From positions 45,612,001 through 45,676,000 of the forward strand of contig CP142456.1 in NCBI GenBank assembly GCA_038049695.1: DNA of 64,000 nucleotides, given 5' to 3'. Under the pieces are notes generated by a model, which saw only the letters and a list, made by a program, of their open reading frames with translations, was not told the DNA's origin and did no database searches. The DNA comes from Cinnamomum chago (taxonomy: Eukaryota; Streptophyta; Magnoliopsida; Laurales; Lauraceae). The first letter of the stretch is position 1; the number at the start of each line of letters is the position of its first letter. This document shows positions 57,899 through 64,000 of the stretch, in pieces. A program made the position numbers and the translations under genes.

Positions 57899-58560
57899 CA
57901 CTACAACAACTTGCACTTTTACCCATGTTTTTTAGCGACGCTTTTAAAAATTCGTCGGTAAAAATCACCTTTTAGCAACGTTTTATAAGAACATCGTTAA
58001 AATAAGACTTTTACCGACGTTTTTATTAAAAACGTCGGTAAAATTGAGATTTTTACCGACGTTTTCACTAAAAAAACGTCGCTAAAAGTCCAACCTTGAA
58101 AATTAAAAAAAAAGTAAAAATCAGATATTATTACCGACTTTTAGCGACGTTTTATTGGTTTTACCAACGTTTTTTTTTCGTCGGTAAAAATTTTTACCGA
58201 CGAAAAAAAACGTCGGTAAAAGTATTTTATTTTTAGTTTTTTCCTTTTACATTTCACCGACGAAAAAACTCGTCGGCAAAGGTCAAGTTTATTATTTACT
58301 TCATTTTCGGAAAAATAAATATTAAAATGCACTTTTAGTGACGTTTTGTAATAAACGTCGGTAACGTTTAATTTTATTTTTAGGGACATTAAAAATCATA
58401 GACATTTGCCGACGATATTTCTTTTTTACCGACGAAAATTAGAGTCGTTGAATTTATTACCAACGTTTTATATAAAACTTCGGTAAAGGTTGTTGACTTT
58501 AAATAATAAAAATAAAATAATGTTTACCGATGTTTGATATAAACATCGGTAAAGATCTAA
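57899..58560 (+). mobile_element. CACTA-type (En/Spm) terminus 2 with subterminal repeats
   Basis: CACTACAACAACTTGCAC at 57899 is followed by about 600 bases in which TTTTACCGACG and its inverse CGTCGGTAAAA occur more than ten times in both orientations, as is usual for subterminal transposase-binding repeats of CACTA elements. No transposase gene or right-hand terminus is visible. Confidence 0.75.
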
Positions 58561-58686
58561 TTTCCCTCTCCTGCGTCCGAAAGCCCTATTTTCCCTCTCC
58601 TGACTCGTTTCATTCTCTCTCCTCACTCATATCATTCCAGAAGCCCATCTCTGCTCCAGAACCCCATCTCTGCTCCAGAACCCATC

Positions 58687-58990
58687 TATGCCCTCTCTCT
58701 CTTTCTCTCTCTCTCTCGTTCAATCTCCTCTCTCTCTCGTTCGATCTCCTCTCTCTCTCTCTCTCTCTCTCTCGTTCGATCTCCTATTTCTCGCTCTCTC
58801 TCTCTCTCGTTCGATCTCTGTGTGCTCTCTCTGTCTCTCTTGCTCTCTCTCTCGCTCGATCTCTCTGCTCTCTCGATCTACTCTTTCTCTCTCCCTCTCT
58901 CTCTGCCCGAAACCGATCGGTCTCCCTCTCTCTCGCCGCTGCCTCTGCTCCGTCCCTCTCTGCCCCCAATTTTTTTTCTCTCTCTTACCC
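58687..58990. repeat. (CT)n-rich low-complexity tract
   Basis: About 300 bases of CTCTCT with GATCTC interruptions. It resembles plant 5' leader sequence. ORFs here (for example 58530-59033) are translations of the repeat, not genes. Confidence 0.85.
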
Positions 58991-59554
58991 TCTCTACCTC
59001 GCCAATTTAAGACTAATTTTAGAGAAGGTCTAATAAACGCTATGAATGTATTGTTTGGTTTTCCATCTTTTTCATTGCAATTGATTCAGTTAGATTTTCT
59101 TCTTTTCAAAATTTCAGGTATTCAAGTTGCTCCGAGGAAGCAAGCCGTAGCTACAGCATTTTAGCTTTGTGAAAGAGCCACTTTTGGATGTAATTTTGGT
59201 AACTCCTTTTTTAGTTTTTTCAATATGACTGGATTTTTGAAGTGAAGATTTTGTGCTTTTGATTTTTGAATGCATTTTGTTCTATGTATCAGTTGTGTAT
59301 GAATTGTTAGACCTTTCCATTGATGATATTCTAACCCTATAGGAGAAAACTAATTTTCCAGGGTGGAATGAATAAATATGACATGGGTTACTGTCCGAAG
59401 GTTCCCTCGTGTCATCCATTAACAGTGAACTTAGCACTGTGGGTTGTTTCTCACCTATTAGTCTATTGCATGTGATTTGGTAATTCATCATCTGTATTGT
59501 GGAAACATGAGATAAACGCCTTGTCTCTCACTGTTAATTATAATATTGGTTCAG

Positions 59555-59701
59555 CTTATGCTGATACTGGATCACCAACCGTTGGATCCAGTCGGTCATG
59601 GCAGTCCATGGAAATGGAAATCCAGTCCTTGCTTGAGAAGCTACTAGATATCAATGATGCAATGAGTCGATGTGCTGCATCTGCAACCCCTACTACTGGA
59701 G
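59555..59701 (+). CDS. GOS12: Exon of a GOS12-like Golgi SNARE gene (fragment)
   Basis: A 147 bp open exon with canonical AG before (59553-59554) and GT after (59702-59703). It encodes residues including DTGSPTVGSSRSW and MEMEIQSLLEKLLDIND, then SRCAASATPTT. I recognise this as the N-terminal region of plant GOS12 (Golgi SNAP receptor complex member 1), a SNARE of ER-Golgi and intra-Golgi vesicle fusion. The frame starts with two bases of a split codon and ends with one, consistent with an internal exon. Neither the preceding exon nor the following one (expected to continue VTQK-like) was found within the window. It may be one exon of a real gene with TE-swollen introns, or a fragment captured by the adjacent CACTA element. 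The lack of damage favours recent capture or continued selection. Confidence 0.78.
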
Positions 59702-60051
59702 GTTACAATTCTGTTTGCTTTCTAATTGTCCATACTTATTCTATATATAGACAGGTTTACAAACCTTTGGTGCTTTATCATGAAGTGTTCAATTAATATG
59801 AGCTTGTGCCATTTAATCTTTTATTTCATTTTCTTTGCAAGTTAGGTGTTTCAAAGTACTTATAGAAAAAACCTATAAAGAAAGGAGAAGAAAAAAGGAA
59901 CCTGTTGAAAATTGTTCATATATCCTTCTTTGATAAAAAAACTGATACCCATTGTTGCTTATCAAGTCCTTTTTCTATTCCCCATCTTCTAGACCCATTG
60001 AACATTTGAACATTTTTACTATAAATCACATATTAATGTAAAAATACCCAT
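59702..60051. other. Sequence after the GOS12-like exon
   Basis: AT-rich, intron-like; no further SNARE exon seen before repeat R copy 2 starts. Confidence 0.5.
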
Positions 60052-61397
60052 TGTTTGCAGTAGATTCATATAATTGTGTGCATTTTCTTTTTAGGCTGCC
60101 ATTTAGTTACACATTCATAAATCATTTATTTTTCATTATTATTTTGATAGGGTGTATCTTATTGCAATTATTGTACACATTCATCATGCATCATCTAAAT
60201 TCATTAGTTTGAACTACTTGTTTAAGCATCCATTACGTTCATTGCATTTGTCATTTACATTCATTGCATTTTCCATTTGTATTCTTATCCTCTCCATCTA
60301 ATATAGCCTTTTAGAGCCAAGGAGAGCAACGGTAGGCGGACTGCCCCTTTCATGGGGTCAGCCCATCTATGTGCTTCAATGTAAAAAGAGATGAACGGTT
60401 AGATTAGGTTCCATACACACCCCTAGTTAGACCCTTCTAGCCCTATATTTACAAAAATCCAAAAAAATCAGAAAATCCCAAAAATCAAGAAAAAGATTTT
60501 ACTTTTCTTTTCATCATTCAACCTCTGCCAATTTTCACCATTGAGCTTCATGCTATTAGTGTAGGCTATACTTGATGCATGAGTTCATCGATATTTGAAA
60601 GAGAATTTTCAGCACATGCTAATTTTCAAAACCATATTCTTCCACCCATGCTTTCATTATCGCTTCAATGCACTATGTAACACCGACCCTTAGGTGTTAG
60701 TGACCGCGACATCGTCCTTCCTTCTACGCGACTCCCTAGGCCTTACGGGGATAGCCTCCTAGTGGACTCCCTTTGATTGACAGTGGCACACAGGTCCCTC
60801 ACTCTTTCCTAAGTTAGGTTAGCTTAATGTGTATCCATCCCCAACATGCCCTAAGCGATTGTTGGTTTTAAGATGGGCCTGACGGACGATAGTCCATTTC
60901 TCTAGGTGATCTTTCCCTAGATCGACCGGGCGCCTTAGTCCTCCCATCTTTAGACCAACATTGTAGTGGGCACCGAGGCTTTCATTTTGAGTATCATGTC
61001 GCATGTGCTTTTGACCCTTTTTCAAGCATCGTAGCATGCATGTTTACAAATAAAGCCTACCCTTTCCCCACCAAGGGATTCAAGGAGGGTATCCGGTGAA
61101 CGGAGTTGATCCCCCTCAATGAATATTGGCACCCACCTCTTTTTCTATTTTATTTTCCTTCATTCTATTTTTCACCATTTTCTAGTACTTTTCTCCTTTT
61201 AGCTGAATGAAAATAGATAAAAAATACTTGACTTTTGTTTTGGGTTGTAAATCGATGAATTGGGAGTATATTATAGTTGTCAGTCACACCTTTCACCACT
61301 TGCATGCCCTATTTGATATAATTTATGTTGAGACTTGTGATCGCATTGGATCCTTCATAGGAGCCTAAAATTGCAGCTGCCCGATTTGTGCACCATT

Positions 61398-61436
<39 letters not shown>

Positions 61437-61483
61437 TCTTATATATGAGAACTGCAGGCAGAATTTCGTAGCTACTGTGTACA
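60052..61483 (+). repeat. Repeat R, copy 2
   Basis: Direct repeat of 48837-49771 plus 57173-57631, uninterrupted. Sequence continues unbroken beyond 61483, where copy 1 is cut by the CACTA-like end. It contains an expanded (AT)n run at about 61400-61430 against a short one at 57571-57582. Confidence 0.9.
61400..61430. repeat. (AT)n microsatellite
   Basis: About 15 AT units, longer than in the other R copy. Confidence 0.9.
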
Positions 61484-63950
61484 GATTTTGAAAGCTTAAT
61501 TAGACTACATCTGACGAACTTGAACACGAAGTTGTTGTGCTTCTTTCTATGTGATGATTTTTCTGTAGATTCTCAGACCTCAGAAATTTCATAGAAATCC
61601 AAAATCTCAGCAATACTGGGTCTGTGGAATTTACTAAAAATCATGCATCGAATCTGGTACGCAATGGAAAATCTGTAATGTGGGGAATTCTGAATCTGTC
61701 ACTATTTTTTTTTATTAATTGTTTAATCCAAATCGTACCTAGATTTTTTTTATGCCCATGTATGTCTGAATCACCTTTCCATTAATTCCCGAATCATGAA
61801 GTTTCAAACTAAAATGGATTTTCTAAAAAATTCTAGACCAAACCAGTCAATGCTCACAAATTGAACTACAGCAGATTTCTAAACCCGACTACCGTTTTCA
61901 GTGTCCTGCTTCAATAGTTTTTAAGTTGAATTGAGACTCACTGATTTTTATGAAGGTTATCATGTCAGTTTTCTTTCATTGAGATTTGGTTTCAACTGAT
62001 TTCTATCTTTCAAAAAATTGTTAAAATTCGGACACTGGACCCAGGTCATGGACCAAATTCTGCAGTGCAGAAAATCCAGCAGGTTAACTTGGATTTGTGT
62101 GCGTAATAATGAAGGGTTATGTTTAGAAAAAATTCATGAAAATTTTACAGGAGCCTCCTCTTCGGGTGTTTTAAGTCTCATAAAATTTTTAGAATAATTA
62201 GAGGTCTGTAGAAATTGTAAAAATTCGGAGAGTGGACCTATGTCAGGGGCCAGATTCTGCAGTGCAGAAATTCTAGCATTTATATTCAGATTTGTGTCCA
62301 CTCTTTCATAAGGTTTCAATACTCAGAAAAATCCAGAAATTAATATGGGACTTTAGCATCACATTCACTGAATCCCTATAAAAATTGAGACCAATCCAAG
62401 TTATAGAAAAAATATTAAAAATTGGACAACAAGCATGCAGCAACCCATAAAATTCAAGATTATGTCACCTATTTCCTATTTCAGCTATTTTTCTTTCTTT
62501 TCTTCCAAATGCATGGAACTTAGTCTTATCTCTCATCTCGAATCGTAAAGATGGACTGAACCCCCATAATAATGACCCAAAATAATGTTGACGAGACCAT
62601 CACGCGTCGCCGGTGGCGTTGTGATGAGTGAGACCCTTGATTTCCCGCATGGAGGCGATCAAACGGAGTCATGGCCGTTTACCATGACTGGCGATCACAC
62701 GTTTTTACCATTTCTATGATTAGTCGGGAATCCTCGGAATCGGTTGGTACTTTCGAGTATCGCTTTATATAACACTGTGATTCCACCCACATCGGGTCCG
62801 GAAATCACATCTGACAACTTCTTTTCCAAATAAATTTCAAATCTGATTGATGTGCAAATTTTTGAAGCCAAGGTGGACCCACTATGGGCATGCAACAACT
62901 TAAAAAAAAAAAACATGTTGGACGTTCATCTCTCCCTGGCATTTTTTTCTTTCTTTAATTTATTTCTTCTGTGGGCCCCAAGAAATTGATTTTCCCTACA
63001 AAAATACAAATAATATAATCAATGATCAAAGAATTATCTATTTATGTAGGAAAAGAACATTACAAGATGCGGGCCCCAATTCACACTAAATAGATGCATA
63101 AAATGTCACAATTTTATCAAGTTTTCCCTAATTAAATCAATGGTGCAAAGACAATTCATCATTTTATGTGTGAATAAGAAATTTGTGACTTTCAATGCCA
63201 ATAAATAAAGAAATTCATGATTTTATGTGAAAATGCGATTTTTCAATGAATTTTGACTCGAATTCAAAACTTTGATGCCCAAAACACACAGAATCATGAT
63301 TTTTTACTAAAATGGTGCATGATTTGATGATTAAGTCCTTAATTACTCTAAAATGGTGATGACTTGACCAGGTAAACCCCCAGATCAGTGGTGGGGTTGC
63401 GATGCGTTACAAGGGTCCCACTTAAAAACCACCTTCTAAAACAAAAGACTTATCTCCCTTATCTAATGGGACAAGACTTGCCTAGACATCGATCCAATCA
63501 AGAAAGGCAGCTTATTTGACTTTCCAAAAAAATAACTAAGCTTCTTAGAAAAAATTCAAGCAAGTTTTTAAGAGTCCTTTTAAATTTAAAAACAACTAAA
63601 ACAACTGACTTTCCAATGAAAGTTCTGAAATTTTCAAATTTTGCCAAATTTGGTGGCCAAAAAGCCGAATTTGCACGATCTAAGACTTGCCTTTGTGACG
63701 TAAAGTTCCAGAAATTTTTCGAAACTATAAAAACCTAAAAGTTTGACAAATAACTGATTTTAACACACCTTAATTAATCCTAACCAGCAACTAAAAAAAA
63801 TGAACTAAACTAGTCCAAACTAGAACAAGTAAACTAGGCAATTTTCCGAAATTGATGTGATTTTCCAGATCTGAAATAGTTCCAATTTTATCAAAAATCA
63901 GAGATTAAAAGTCCACTTTTTATTGCAATAGAGCTGGTCCAAACATTCCA
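61484..63950. other. Unassigned AT-rich repeat sequence
   Basis: No gene recognised. Two decayed copies of one phrase ('aaaattcgga.a.tggacc' then 'attctgcagtgcagaaa.tc.agca') lie at about 62023-62080 and 62219-62277, some 195 bp apart. This looks like non-coding retroelement interior. Confidence 0.45.
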
Positions 63951-64000
63951 TGAAAGTCTGGGATCCTAACCCTAGAGGGGGGTTGTTTGTATGGACTCAA
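63951..64000 (-). mobile_element. Start of another Sirevirus-like LTR (runs out of window)
   Basis: TGAAAGTCTGGGATCC followed by TAACCCTAGAGGGGGG matches the terminal sequence of the solo LTRs at 16450 and 33714, so a further minus-strand copy probably begins here. The last 15 bases diverge from those copies. Confidence 0.7.

Noticed and set aside
58530-59164. ORFs of 158-167 codons, Ser/Leu-rich
   Set aside because: They are translations of the (CT)n tract; every frame gives low-complexity Ser/Leu or Arg/Glu. No start context or domain.
48837-61483. R copies as the two LTRs of one element with the SNARE exon inside
   Set aside because: No matching TSD, no primer site after copy 1 and no polypurine tract before copy 2; kept only as an unexplained duplication.

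Overview
This is plant nuclear DNA, almost certainly from an angiosperm and probably a eudicot. It holds no intact gene of known function. Nearly all of it is nested LTR retrotransposons. Evidence: LTRs of 1.5 to 4 kb bounded by TG...CA, primer sites complementary to the 3' end of initiator tRNA-Met, polypurine tracts, many target-site duplications (TSDs) of 5 bp, and plant-type Ty3/gypsy and Ty1/copia proteins. The species cannot be read from the sequence.

Layout. (1) Positions 1-18707: gypsy element A, with a partial 5' LTR, a 2.1 kb non-coding interior and a 3' LTR of about 3.5 kb. That 3' LTR was later hit by a complete Sirevirus-like copia element S1 (5230-15909), which itself carries a gypsy solo LTR (8314-11435), and by a Sirevirus-like solo LTR (16450-18179). 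(2) 18708-25966: remains of an old copia gag/protease gene (C), split by a copia solo LTR (19329-25127) that is in turn split by a gypsy solo LTR (20052-24161). (3) 25967-29527: AT-rich then pyrimidine-rich sequence, probably decayed retroelement. (4) 29528-45080: a gypsy solo LTR split by a full-length chromovirus-like gypsy element G (30417-42999). G's gag gene carries a Sirevirus-like solo LTR (33714-35402). (5) 45299-48246: another gypsy solo LTR, minus strand. (6) 48837-61483: a 1.4 kb repeat R in two direct copies. The first is split by a non-autonomous Sirevirus-like element S2 (49772-57167). Between the copies lie CACTA-type ends, a (CT)n tract and one well preserved exon resembling the Golgi SNARE gene GOS12. 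(7) 61484-64000: anonymous AT-rich repeat, ending in the first 50 bases of another Sirevirus-like LTR.

How the parts work. Only G encodes a near-complete gag-protease-RT-RNaseH-integrase polyprotein, in a single frame broken by four stop codons and one LTR insertion. S1 keeps a damaged gag and an envelope-like/'plant transposon protein' ORF but has lost pol. S2 has no coding capacity. Both must have depended on proteins from elements elsewhere.

The most interesting signals are non-coding. The Sirevirus-like LTRs share (i) arrays of the palindrome GGTCGACC followed by perfect matches to the mitosis-specific activator (MSA) motif just upstream of a TATA box, (ii) a tandem series of small hairpins whose stems change in a compensatory way, and (iii) an inverted repeat that places the polypurine tract and LTR start in its loop. 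The gypsy LTRs carry, at one homologous position, either GCTAGC-type or CTCGAG-type palindrome arrays.
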